From: Candidatus Electrothrix aarhusensis | GTDB taxonomy: Bacteria; Desulfobacterota; Desulfobulbia; Desulfobulbales; Desulfobulbaceae | Direction of reading: 5' to 3' | DNA length: 51,135 nt | Assembly: GCA_004028505.1 (NCBI GenBank) | Contig: MTKO01000074.1 | Location: 1-51,135, forward strand | Part shown: positions 29,301 to 39,000 of the stretch, piece by piece | Numbering within the stretch: the first letter of the stretch is position 1 | How the letters are laid out: every line of letters starts with the position of its first letter | Translations under genes and position numbers: made by a program | Notes under the pieces: model-generated | Seen by the model: only the letters and a program-made list of their open reading frames with translations | Told to the model about the DNA's origin: nothing | The model's database searches: none

Positions 29301-29996
29301 ACCGGTATAACATTTGGCGGCGATTATCCCTCGGGAAATAACTCCGGTTGCACGGGGGTGGAAATTGGTGCGCAGGACTGCTCCCGTGGTCGTGATGTAA
29401 CTCATAACGATAATTCTGACGGTCATGCCGGATTCAGCTATACCAAGCTGGACAGCAACGGGGTACCACTGGTTGATCAGAGTGCTGACTATGTAACAAC
29501 GCCTTGGGCCTGTGTGCGGGATAATGTGACTGGACTGATTTGGGAAGCGAAGACGAATGATGGTGGGTTGCATGATCAGGGTGATACCTATACTTGGTAC
29601 AACACCGATCCGGCGATCAACGGCGGAAACGATGGTTATAACGATAATGGTGGAGGCTCCTGTTACGGCTACAACAATGGCGATTCCGCCACGTTTTGCA
29701 ATACTGAGGCATACGTGAATCGGGTGAATGTTGTTGGGTGGTGTGGGCGGTCAGATTGGAGCATACCGACCCGGAAGGAGCTGGAAAGTCTTATTACTTA
29801 TGATCGCTACTCTCCCGCGATTGATACCGAGTATTTCCCCAATTTTTCCAGTGAGATAAATTTGTTTGTTTGGTCGGGGGATCCTTTTGCAAACGATACG
29901 AACTACGCGTGGGGTGTCAACCTTAATTACGCCAACTCGAACTACTCTCATCGCAGCTACAGTCGTGTAGTGAGGTTAGTGTATATCGGACATTGA
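26314..29996 (+). CDS. Large secreted protein with C-terminal DUF1566 domain; frame broken near 27440
   Basis: About 1225 residues after joining two frames. It has a signal peptide (residues 1-23), two calcium-loop-like motifs (DIDGDGNGAAD and DISGNGTVDWDD), and beta-rich regions. There follow an abnormal-spindle/Hydin-like module (FTVSNTGDDTLHW), a fibronectin type III-like module (FVGFQIYATQ to YSFDMRVYSNDG) and a C-terminal DUF1566 domain (GLIWEAKTNDGG, WSIPTRKELESL, VVRLVYIGH). The break at 27440 (GTGGCGCGAAC) is repaired by one G to give NIVAANTVSVLLPDD. It is probably exported or cell-surface. No anchor motif is visible. DUF1566 often forms a lectin-like binding end. Confidence 0.75.
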
Positions 29997-30095
29997 GCAT
30001 GTACTTTTTGTTTTTTCATGCGTTAGATTTTTGCGGAGAGAAAATAGTGTTGCATTAATACCTCTTCCCCCTTACTCAAAACAGGAGTGATTGTT

Positions 30096-30617
30096 ATGCA
30101 GATATTTTTTGGGCTGATTTTCTGTTTTTTCTTTGTCTCAATTACCGATGCCGCTCAAATATGCAAACCAGACTCGATTTTGGCATCAACGCCGGACAGC
30201 CAGTTGGTTGATAATAACGATGGCACAATCACGGATATTAAGACCGGTTTGATGTGGAAAAGATGCCTTGAAGGAGTTGAAGGAGATAACTGCGAAAACG
30301 GTTCGCCAAGCGATTTTACTTGGCAGCAGGCTCTTCAGCAGCCTAGGGCGGTTAATGATGCTAGTGGGTTTGCAGGCTATGGAGATTGGCGATTGCCTAA
30401 TATCAGAGAGTTGATCACCATTGTCGAGGAGCAATGTTATAACCCGGCGATCAACTTGAATCGTTTTCCTAATACGCCGAGCTCGTATGTTTGGTCAGGA
30501 TCCCCACATACTGAAGATTCGTATTCAGGGTGGGATGTCTATTTCCTCGCTGGTCAATCATCATATTACAATCGACGTTATAGGAGCTACGCTGTGCGGT
30601 TAGTGCGTGGCGGATAA
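30096..30617 (+). CDS. Secreted DUF1566 domain protein
   Basis: The ATG at 30096 has AGGAG eight bases upstream and gives a 173-residue protein; an upstream in-frame GTG at 30087 overlaps that site and is less likely. A signal peptide covers about residues 1-19 (ending near TDAAQ). The rest is one DUF1566 domain: LVDNNDGTITDIKTGLMW, WRLPNIRELITIVE, VWSGSP and the C-terminal SYAVRLVRGG. It follows the larger DUF1566 protein on the same strand. The tail is rich in S, Y, N and R, as in variable lectin-like domains. Confidence 0.8.
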   Translation: MQIFFGLIFCFFFVSITDAAQICKPDSILASTPDSQLVDNNDGTITDIKTGLMWKRCLEGVEGDNCENGSPSDFTWQQALQQPRAVNDASGFAGYGDWRLPNIRELITIVEEQCYNPAINLNRFPNTPSSYVWSGSPHTEDSYSGWDVYFLAGQSSYYNRRYRSYAVRLVRGG

Positions 30618-30699
30618 TGATTAACTCCGCATCGGTTACCAAAGAGATTATACCGACAAACAGCCTGATTGATGGTATAATATATAGCCTGTATTCCAT

Positions 30700-30732
30700 G
30701 CACCATTTTTGGTGCGGGGGGCCGCACCCTAC
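30700..30732. repeat. Palindromic dispersed repeat, copy 2
   Basis: Two overlapping palindromes share the middle arm: GCACCA-TTTT-TGGTGC (30700-30715) and GGTGCGG-GGGG-CCGCACC (30711-30728), followed by CTAC. It is related in layout to 26219-26271 and sits 27 bases before leuS. Confidence 0.55.
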
Positions 30733-30758
30733 CCGAACTGAGAGAAGAAGAGAGAAAT

Positions 30759-33272
30759 ATGAGCAAGACAACGCAGGAACCCCTGAGATACGATTTCAAG
30801 GCCATTGAGGCAAAATGGCAGCAGCACTGGCAGGAAACAAAATCGTACAAGGTCAGTGAAGATACCGATCAAGAGAAATATTATCTACTTGAGATGTTTC
30901 CCTATCCCTCTGGTCGGATCCACATGGGTCATGTCCGTAATTACTCCATCGGTGATGTGATTGCCCGTTATAAGAGGATGCGGGGCTTTAATGTGCTGCA
31001 TCCTATGGGTTGGGACGCCTTTGGTCTGCCTGCGGAGAATGCCGCTCTCAAACACGGGGTTCATCCTGCCCAATGGACCTACGAAAATATCAGTTATATG
31101 CGCGAGCAGCTCAAGGCTATGGGCTTGAGCTATGACTGGGATCGGGAAATCGCGACCTGTCACCCAGAGTATTATCGCTGGGAACAACAGGTTTTTTTAC
31201 AGCTCCTGGAAAAGGGCTTGGTATATCGGAAAAAGACCACAGTTAATTGGTGCGATGATTGTGCCACAGTTCTGGCCCGTGAGCAGGTCATTGACGGCTG
31301 CTGCTGGCGTTGCGATCAACAGGTGATCCCGAAAAATATGTATGGCTGGTTCCTCAAAATCACCGATTATGCTGATGAGCTTCTGGATGACCTGGAGCAG
31401 CTGGGCGGGTGGCCGGAAAAAGTGGTCACCATGCAGCGTAACTGGATCGGGAGAAGCCAGGGCCTTGCCTGTGATTTTCAAGTGGAAGGTGAGGACGAGA
31501 AAATCACGATTTTCACCACCCGGCCAGATACCATCTACGGTGTGACCTTCATGTCCCTGGCTGTGGAGCATCCTCTTGTTGCCAGCTTGATTGCCGGAAC
31601 AGAGCATGAGCAACCGGTTTGCCAGTTCATTGAAGAGACTCTGGTAGAAAAACAGCGGATGGCTATGGATCAGGAACCGGAGAAGCATGGCGTCTTCACC
31701 GGGAAATACTGCATCAATCCTTTTAACGGCGATCGTGTGCCCATCTATGTGGCTAATTTTGTCCTCATAGAGTACGGTACCGGGGCTGTTATGGCCGTTC
31801 CTGCCCATGATCAACGGGATTTTGATTTTTCTCGTAAATATGATTTGCCTGTGCGTCCAGTGGTTCAGCCTGAGGAAAAAATTGACGGTAACAGCATGGA
31901 GGAGGCCTGGGAAGGCGACGGCATTTTAGCTGATTCAGCGGAATTCAGTGGTCTGACTTCGGCAGAGGCGAAAAAGGCTATTATTGACCATGCAGAACAA
32001 AAAGGTTTCGGCAAGCCGCATATCACCTATCGTCTTCGGGACTGGGGGATTTCTCGCCAGCGCTACTGGGGCACGCCTATTCCAGTTATTCATTGCGATG
32101 CCTGCGGCGCAGTGCCTGTTCCTGAAGATCAGCTGCCTGTGCTCTTGCCTGGTTCTCAGCCTCCGTACGGCAGTCATTCGCCTTTGCATCAGCAGGAGGC
32201 GTTTTATACCGTAACCTGTCCGCAATGTGGTCAGGCTGCAAAACGGGAAACCGATACTATGGATACCTTTATGGAGTCATCCTGGTACTTCGGTCGCTAC
32301 ACCAGTCCCCGCGCCGATGCACCCATTGATACAGAGGCTGCAAAGTATTGGCTGGCTGTGGATCAGTACATTGGCGGAGTGGAGCATGCAATCCTTCATC
32401 TGCTCTATGCCCGTTTCTTTACGAAGCTCCTTCGTGATCTTGGCTACCTCAGCATTGATGAGCCGTTTAATAATTTGCTCACCCAGGGAATGGTGATCAA
32501 GGACGGAGCAAAGATGTCCAAGTCCAAGGGGAATGTGGTCGATCCACATGGACTGATAACCCAGTACGGTGCAGACACTGTGCGCCTCTTTTCCCTGTTT
32601 GCGGCCCCGCCGGAGAGGGATTTGGAATGGAATGCCCAAGGTGTTGAGGGCAGTTTTCGTTTTCTTAACCGGGTGTTTCGCCTGATTCATTCGCAGAAAG
32701 AAAATTGTTTTGCTGCTTCCACTGAGGAGACAGGAGGAACCGTCTCGATACAGGTGGACAAGCTGTCGCAAATTGATCGTCAGCTCCATCGTAAGACCCA
32801 CCAGACTATTCAACGAGTCACTGGCAGTATTGAAACGAATTTTCATTTTAATACGGCCATCTCAGGGGTTATGGAGCTGGTTAATCAAATTACCGCTGCT
32901 ACCGGAGACGGGGCAAAGCAGCCTGTTGGTCAAGCCGTGCTCAGAGAAGCGCTGCAAACCGTGCTGGTGCTTCTTTTTCCTATGGTACCCCATTTTTGCC
33001 AAGAACTCTGGGAACTCACAGGTCATAATGAACCCTTGGATCATCATCAATGGCCTGAGCATGATCCGGAGGCGATCAAAGAAGATGAGCTGACCATTGT
33101 GGTGCAGGTGAATGGCAAGGTACGCGCCCGTTTACAGGTGGTTGCGGATATCGGCGAGGAAGATATCAAGCAGAAGGCTTTGGCTGATGAGAGGGTAACA
33201 AGTTTTATCGGCGAGAAAGCTGTGAAAAAAATTATTGTGGTTAAGGGTAAACTTGTTAATATTGTCATCTAG
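30759..33272 (+). CDS. leuS: Leucyl-tRNA synthetase
   Basis: The 837-residue protein is a class I synthetase that charges tRNA-Leu. It has the HIGH-type motif H55-M-G-H58 in [11 protein letters not shown], and the KMSKS motif at 585-589 ([11 protein letters not shown]). The editing domain (about 220-420) carries [10 protein letters not shown] zinc-type cysteine cluster lies near [10 protein letters not shown] and [10 protein letters not shown]. The length is within the bacterial range. lptE follows 121 bases later, an order also seen in Escherichia coli. Confidence 0.97.
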   Translation: MSKTTQEPLRYDFKAIEAKWQQHWQETKSYKVSEDTDQEKYYLLEMFPYPSGRIHMGHVRNYSIGDVIARYKRMRGFNVLHPMGWDAFGLPAENAALKHGVHPAQWTYENISYMREQLKAMGLSYDWDREIATCHPEYYRWEQQVFLQLLEKGLVYRKKTTVNWCDDCATVLAREQVIDGCCWRCDQQVIPKNMYGWFLKITDYADELLDDLEQLGGWPEKVVTMQRNWIGRSQGLACDFQVEGEDEKITIFTTRPDTIYGVTFMSLAVEHPLVASLIAGTEHEQPVCQFIEETLVEKQRMAMDQEPEKHGVFTGKYCINPFNGDRVPIYVANFVLIEYGTGAVMAVPAHDQRDFDFSRKYDLPVRPVVQPEEKIDGNSMEEAWEGDGILADSAEFSGLTSAEAKKAIIDHAEQKGFGKPHITYRLRDWGISRQRYWGTPIPVIHCDACGAVPVPEDQLPVLLPGSQPPYGSHSPLHQQEAFYTVTCPQCGQAAKRETDTMDTFMESSWYFGRYTSPRADAPIDTEAAKYWLAVDQYIGGVEHAILHLLYARFFTKLLRDLGYLSIDEPFNNLLTQGMVIKDGAKMSKSKGNVVDPHGLITQYGADTVRLFSLFAAPPERDLEWNAQGVEGSFRFLNRVFRLIHSQKENCFAASTEETGGTVSIQVDKLSQIDRQLHRKTHQTIQRVTGSIETNFHFNTAISGVMELVNQITAATGDGAKQPVGQAVLREALQTVLVLLFPMVPHFCQELWELTGHNEPLDHHQWPEHDPEAIKEDELTIVVQVNGKVRARLQVVADIGEEDIKQKALADERVTSFIGEKAVKKIIVVKGKLVNIVI

Positions 33273-33393
33273 AGTTTTCCTGTATAAGGAACTTGCTGAT
33301 CCTGACATCTCTCCAAAGCAAAGCAGAGGAGTCCACAAGCGTTTGACATGTTAGCATGGAAGATATAATCTTAAATAGATAGGGGATGAAGGC

Positions 33394-33918
33394 GTGACTG
33401 GTAAAATTCGAAGCTTGCTGATTTTTATCTGTATTTTTTTCTTTCTCGGGGGCTGTGGGTATTATTTCCCCAATGTGTATACCGGTCCTGAAATGCTGGT
33501 GTATATGCCGAACTGGAAAAACCGCACTGATAAACTTGGTATTGATAACAGTATGTATCAATCCTTGTCGGCATGGTTTCAGAAGTCGGAAAAAATCAAT
33601 TTAACCAAGGATCAGAACTCTGCTGATCTTGTGCTTGCTGGCGAGATTATTTCTATTGATATTCCTGGGATAGGGTGGGATACAGATGCGCAGACAACCG
33701 ATGTTAAAATCGAATTGCGTTTGCGTTATGTGCTCAAAAATTTAAAGACCGGCAAGATTCTTTGGGAAGTGCCCAATGATATCTGGACAGAGAACTATAA
33801 TACGTTGACAGATAGGGCGGACACGGAAGACGAGGCTGTTGATGAGATTCTTGATGAAGTTTCAGAAAAAATTTATCTTGGAACTCTGACGAAGATACGA
33901 AAGATGAATAGAGAGTAA
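33394..33918 (+). CDS. lptE: LPS-assembly lipoprotein LptE-like, shortened by an element insertion
   Basis: The start is GTG at 33394 with AAGG upstream; the nearby ATG is out of frame and stops at once. A lipoprotein signal ends in LGG-C21. The remaining 150 residues have the mixed alpha/beta pattern of the LptE/RlpB family, the outer-membrane plug partner of LptD for lipopolysaccharide insertion. Its place after leuS supports this. The TAA stop at 33916 belongs to a 198-bp inverted-repeat element. After the element the original frame resumes with nine more codons (LLIDEAKDK) and a TAA at 34151, so the insertion removed only the last nine residues. Function is probably kept. Confidence 0.75.
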   Translation: MTGKIRSLLIFICIFFFLGGCGYYFPNVYTGPEMLVYMPNWKNRTDKLGIDNSMYQSLSAWFQKSEKINLTKDQNSADLVLAGEIISIDIPGIGWDTDAQTTDVKIELRLRYVLKNLKTGKILWEVPNDIWTENYNTLTDRADTEDEAVDEILDEVSEKIYLGTLTKIRKMNRE

Positions 33919-34113
33919 TGGCACGACTTTAACGACAAAATACTTTAAAAACAAGACATTAGGAAAAGATATTGGTTGGTTCATTTGCCAATTGATGGGT
34001 AGAAAATCAATCACATCTGTTAGATATGTTGCCAGCGACAACCATTAAAATTACAGCATAGCATGCTTAATATGCTGTTTTTGTGAATTATTCCCCTTAA
34101 AGTCGTGCCATTA
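33916..34113. mobile_element. Miniature inverted-repeat element (MITE), 198 bp
   Basis: Perfect 17-bp terminal inverted repeats, TAATGGCACGACTTTAA (33916-33932) and its complement (34097-34113), bound an A/T-rich segment with no gene. A perfect 10-bp direct repeat, GAATAGAGAG, flanks it on both sides (33906-33915 and 34114-34123), which is the target duplication made on insertion. It must have been moved by a transposase from elsewhere. A 10-bp duplication fits IS4-like elements among others. Confidence 0.92.
34053..34083 (+). terminator. Hairpin with T run inside the MITE
   Basis: ACAGCATA (34053-34060) pairs with TATGCTGT (34071-34078) around a 10-base loop and is followed by TTTTG. It could end lptE transcription from within the element. 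Confidence 0.45.
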
Positions 34114-34224
34114 GAATAGAGAGCTGTTGATTGACGAGGCTAAAGATAAATAATATCTTTGTATTTTACTTGCAGTAGCTGTCTTATTTTTATTTGCAAC
34201 TGAAAGGATATACTCGAATACTCG

Positions 34225-34270
34225 CACGGCTCTGTTCACATAATTGATGAACAGAGCCGTGTTTGTTTTA
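34225..34270 (+). terminator. Strong terminator of the leuS-lptE unit
   Basis: A perfect 14-bp stem (CACGGCTCTGTTCA with TGAACAGAGCCGTG) around a 9-base loop is followed by TTTGTTTTA. It lies 72 bases after the ancestral lptE stop and was probably its original terminator. Confidence 0.9.
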
Positions 34271-34345
34271 TCCCTTTGTGGATTATGTATGGTATGTTAA
34301 CTGTATGATGAGCCGGTAAATGTTTAACTGAACCTGTCGTTTCAG

Positions 34346-34831
34346 GAATAGCAGGAAAGTCAGAGGAAATACGGGTAATCACCTGTGCAGACGGTCAGAT
34401 CACTACCGGGCAGGTTTTGATAAAACTGAAAATCAAAAAAGGTTTCGTGCTTGCTGATCCAGATCGCGATATACTAAAGGTTGCGGTTATTGAACGATAT
34501 CACGGTACGCATCATGTAGGGATCGGTTTTGTGCAAGGCTTCGGGTTCAGAGATGGGGCCATAGCTTCAACTGTTGCTCATGATTTAATCGTTATCGGTA
34601 CAGATGATGCCTCTATGATGTTGGCGATAAATAAAATCATTGAAATGCAGGGAGGGCTTGGAGGCGCAATAAAAAAAAATAGGGGCACCTCTGGAAAATC
34701 CTTTCATGCTTCTCAGTTTTCTCGCGCTGCCGGTTATTTCAGAGTTAAAAATCACGGATAAAGGCCTTGTTGATGTGCTTAAATTCAGTAGCGTCCCTTT
34801 GCAAGGAGATACGGCAAAAAATAAAAAATAG
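34346..34831 (+). pseudogene. Adenine deaminase fragment, internally deleted
   Basis: The frame from about 34346 reads EEIRVITCADGQITTG, then LADPDRDILKVAVIERYHGT, GIGFVQGFGFRDGAIASTVAHD and NKIIEMQGGLGGAI. This matches the C-terminal half of adenine deaminase (AdeC/Ade, adenine to hypoxanthine). After 34693 the match continues in another frame as ENPFMLLSFLALPVISELKI, TDKGLVDVLKFSSVPL to a stop at 34829. The catalytic N-terminal metal-dependent amidohydrolase half is absent and some 35-40 residues are missing between the two pieces. It is a decayed remnant, not a working gene. Confidence 0.8.
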
Positions 34832-34949
34832 TATAATCATTAAAAACAGCTTCATATATGTGATTATCTGGCGTATAGTCAAAAAATGGAGAGATGCCGG
34901 TCGGCTCACCCCTGCCGGACAAACAATGCAATGCTAATGAGGGAATCAG

Positions 34950-35348
34950 ATGAATTACGGTGTAGTCAGCCAGGAACAGCTAGAAAAGATTGATGAAATC
35001 CTGTCGGAGCAGCTCATCAAGATAGGAGTAGACTGTGTCATCATTATTGACATGGCAGGGAACATCATTACGGCTAAGGATAACGGCACTTCCAAATATG
35101 ATGTTTATTCATTCGCAGCTTTGGCAGCCGGTAACTTCGCTACAGTGGATGCTATGGCGAAATTGGTCGGAGAACAGGAGTTTTCCTTGCTTTTTCATAA
35201 GGGGACGGATTGTAATATCCATTTTTCGAAAATCGACGAGGAGCTTTTGCTGATCACCATGTTCGGTAAGCATATTTCGCTTGGTTTTCTCAGGCTGAAT
35301 GTGGTTAAGGCACTCGAACAGATAAGAAAGCTCTGGGCTGGTAAATAA
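34950..35348 (+). CDS. Roadblock/LC7 domain protein (MglB-like)
   Basis: The 132-residue protein is one roadblock/LC7 domain: an N-terminal helix (QEQLEKIDEILSEQL), strand VDCVIIIDMAGNIITAK, helix FAALAAGNFATVDAMAKLVG and the final strands EFSLLFHKGTDCNI and LLLITMF. Such proteins dimerise and regulate small GTPases; MglB is the GTPase-activating partner of MglA. It sits 78 bases before an MglA-like GTPase on the same strand, which supports that pairing. Confidence 0.85.
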   Translation: MNYGVVSQEQLEKIDEILSEQLIKIGVDCVIIIDMAGNIITAKDNGTSKYDVYSFAALAAGNFATVDAMAKLVGEQEFSLLFHKGTDCNIHFSKIDEELLLITMFGKHISLGFLRLNVVKALEQIRKLWAGK

Positions 35349-35426
35349 TTTTTATTATGGCATCCAGAGAGTCGTCTCGTCTCTTCAACAGCATTAATCC
35401 ATATCATATACAGCAGGAGATAAGCA

Positions 35427-36032
35427 TTGAGCTTTATTAATCTACGCGAGAAAATCGTACAGGTAAAAGTCGTTTATTACGGTCCGGGTAGGGGGGGGAA
35501 GACCTCTAACCTTGAATATATCAATCGTAAATTCAGTAAGCAGATCCAGTCGGAAATGGTTAGTCTCAAGACGCATGGTGATCGAACCTTGTTTTTTGAC
35601 TTTCTTCCCTTTGATATGGGAAAGATAAAAGGGTATGAGTTGAAGATACAGCTCTATACTGTGCCGGGGCAGGTGAAGTATAATGCTACTCGTAAGCTGG
35701 TTCTGAAAGGGGTGGATGGCTTAGTTTTTGTTGCTGATGCACAGGAAGCCATGCGGGAGAAGAATATACGGTCTCTTAATCAGCTGCATGAAAATCTCAA
35801 GAGCTATAAGGAATCTATTTTTAAAATTCCTCTTGTCATGCAGTACAATAAGGTGGATTTGCGGAATCAAGGAATCCCGGTATTGCCGACTGCTGTTTTA
35901 GAAAAGGATCTGAACAGCAAATTGAAAGTTCCTTCCTTTGAGGCCAGTGCCCTGACAGGATATAATGTTCCTGAAACACTGAAAAAGATAATTTCTTCTA
36001 CAGTAGTGTCGGTGCAGAAGAAACTCTTGTAA
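35427..36032 (+). CDS. MglA-like small GTPase
   Basis: The start is TTG at 35427 with AGGAG eight bases upstream; no better in-frame ATG exists. The 201-residue protein has the P-loop G19-P-G-R-G-G-K25-T-S, the switch II motif TVPGQ (78-82) that marks MglA-type GTPases, and NKVD (141-144). MglA proteins set cell polarity and drive gliding or pilus switching. Its neighbours are the roadblock protein upstream and a giant acidic protein 67 bases downstream. Confidence 0.9.
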   Translation: MSFINLREKIVQVKVVYYGPGRGGKTSNLEYINRKFSKQIQSEMVSLKTHGDRTLFFDFLPFDMGKIKGYELKIQLYTVPGQVKYNATRKLVLKGVDGLVFVADAQEAMREKNIRSLNQLHENLKSYKESIFKIPLVMQYNKVDLRNQGIPVLPTAVLEKDLNSKLKVPSFEASALTGYNVPETLKKIISSTVVSVQKKLL

Positions 36033-36099
36033 AGGGATAAAATAACGGTATAGGTACGCTGTTGAGTACTGGCACCTCAGATGAGTCCGGACAAAGATT

Positions 36100-39000
36100 A
36101 TGCCTCCAGCAATAGACGAATTTGAAGACCTCACACAATTTGCAGATGAGTCGTTTGATAATGATGAAGTTGATTTGTTTGAATTTACCGATGATGATGA
36201 GTCGCCCCTTCTTCGTCTGAAGTCGATAGTTCTCTCGCTGGATTGGGATATCACTGAGGATACTCTGGCGGAGCTAACCGAAGAGTTGTCTGATTTGCGT
36301 TCTCTCTGGGATGGAGATAAGGTGGCGCAGATTTATCTTCAGGGGATGGATAATATCGGTAAGTATCTTCAGAAAGAGGGAGCTTATGCCCACCCCAATG
36401 CTATTAAGCTTCTTCTGACGCTTTTTTATAATTATGAAAAAATAATATCCTCGACAGATCTCAGCAGTGAGGCTATTGCTGTAATGCTTAAGGCTGATGT
36501 TCGTAAATTTAAAGTGCTGCAGTACCAGATAGGTACTGCAGGTGTCGAGGGGCATGCGGAGGAACATGCGGAGGAACATCCCGAAGAGCACGTTGAAGAA
36601 TATGTCGAGACTGTCTCACCGCCCGAAAAAATAATTCAAGGAGATATTGAAAGTGCGCCGTTACTGCGAGAGGAAGGCGATGATCCGCTAACCAGCATGG
36701 AGGCGACCATTCTTGGCTTAGAATGGGAGGTTACACAGGAGGGGTTGGAAAAATTTCATTCTGAAGCCACGGAGTTACGAGGACATCTGGCTGGTAATCG
36801 TGATGCTCAAATCCTTGTGCAGGGTCTGCAGGCATTAGGATCATATATACGAGAGGAAAAATCAAATGCCCATCCCGACTCCTTTACCATTCTCCATGCA
36901 TTTTATGACGCTTTAAAGCTCCTGATTCAAGATACGAACCTGACTGCTGAACAACGGAAGCAGGTTTTGATTGAGCAGATCGGCAGTCTTAACAGTCTGA
37001 AGGCAATTATCGCTAAGTCGGCTGCAGACCGAACGGCAGACAAAACCGAAGAGCAGGAAACGGAAGCAGCAGTAACCGCAGAGATACCAGTACCGGAGCA
37101 AAGAACTGAAGACAAACCCGAGTTACCTACTGACTCTGATGACGATGCTGAGTTCGATTCTCCTGTGGCAGATGATGATGAAGATTTGGATCTGTTTTCG
37201 GAGGATTTTGATGAGAGTTCAGATTTTTCAGCTGGTGGAGATGGTGTGGATGAATTTTTTCTTGATGATGACGATAGCCCATCGGATAACATCTCAGTAG
37301 ATGAGGAAAGTATTTCCGAAGACTTTGGATTCGACGTAGAGGGAGGGTTTGATGATGACCTGTTTGCCGAAGAGACGAAGGAAGGGGAAGACGGCTCTGG
37401 ATTGGGCGATGATGTTCCTGAAGAAGAATCAATTCTTCCTGCCTTGACAGATGCAGATGAGGATGGCGGCTTTAATGAAGAGCTTGTAGCAGATGGAATC
37501 GACAATGAAAAAACCGCAGAACTTGATGAAAAACTGGATTCATTTTTTGATTTTGATGATCCCGACGAAACAACAGAAGACAAAGAAGAGGCTGTTGCTG
37601 TAGAAAAGAGCGTTAATCCGACTGATGAACAGCCTAAGGCTAAGGAAGAAGAAAGTGATAGTGAGCTGGGTGAATCAGACGTAGAACTTGATTCTTTTTT
37701 TGATTTTTCCGATGACGTAGCCGATGATGATTCCCTGAAAGAAGAGGAAAGGGCTCGTGCTGAGTCATGGAAGGATGAGATTCTTTCTGCAGATTTCGAT
37801 GGACCTGACGGAGAAGAGGAAGGTCTTTTGGAGGGGGAGGAGGATTACGATTCCTTTTTTGATTTTGACAGCGACGAGGATGAGGACGAAATTCTGTCGG
37901 ATGAGCAGACAGCTGCCGTTACTGACGATGCTGATGCTGGCGCGTTAGCTACGAGTGATGATGAGTTTGATATCTCCCTGGACGATTTGGGTGACGAGCA
38001 GGAGAGTGAAGAATTCGCTGTTGCCCTTGCAGATACTGATGAAGAGAGGGGGTTCAACGAAGATGAGATGTCATCTGGTATTGCTGATGAAAAGGCGGCT
38101 GAACTTGATGAAAAGCTGAATTTCTTTTTTGAACTGGATAAGGAAGAGCAGGAAGATTCGTCTGGAGACCAAATGCTGGGAGCAGAGGATAAAGATGCTG
38201 TTGCTACTGGAGCTCTGGTCGAATCAGAAGCACTTGATGAAAAGCAGGGCGAGGCAAGCTTGGAACTCTTAGAACTGGATGAAGACAGCTCTGAATTGTC
38301 GTTTGATGAGGAAGATTTTGATGGAGATATTGCTGTATTTTCTGATATAGACGACACGGAAGTTGTCAGCGCAGCTGTTGATCAAGGTGATGAGTCTGCT
38401 TCGGATTCGGAAGAAGAAATTGAAGGGCTAGATGCTCTTTTCGATTTTAGCGATGATGGAGAAGAGGTCGCCCCTGACTTTGACAAATCAAGTGCAGGGG
38501 GAGCAGAAGAGATTCCTGCTTTAGATGACGAATTTGTTGTCTCACTAGATGATGAAGAGGGAAGCACGGATGAACTCTTTGATTTTTCCTCTGACAGCGG
38601 AGAAGAAGAGAAAAACGATGTTTTTCTTGATTTAGGCGAGGATGTTGAATCCGAGGACAGTTTCTTTGGCTTGGGAGATGATGCTGTGAAAGAGGTGGCG
38701 ACGGTAGACACAGGCTCCTCAATTGAAGCAGCAGATAATGTTGGGCTTAATTATAAAGAGACCGATGGCGATGAGTTTTCTGAATTTTTCTTTGATAGTG
38801 ATGATGACGAGGAAGGTGCTGTTGCCTCTGAATCCAGTGCAGACCTAGAATCTGCCGACAGCTTTTTTGATGATGAAGCCGAGGTCAAGGTTGATACTGC
38901 TGAAGTATCTGATGCGAGCGCTGCAGAGGATGAGTTCTTATTGCTTGACGATGAAGAGACCGGATCCGACGATTTTGTGTTATCTCTTGATGATGGAGAT

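Noticed and set aside
34417-34761. Stand-alone 114-residue protein
   Set aside because: Its sequence is the C-terminal part of adenine deaminase and the homology continues upstream of its start and, in another frame, past its stop. It is a pseudogene piece.
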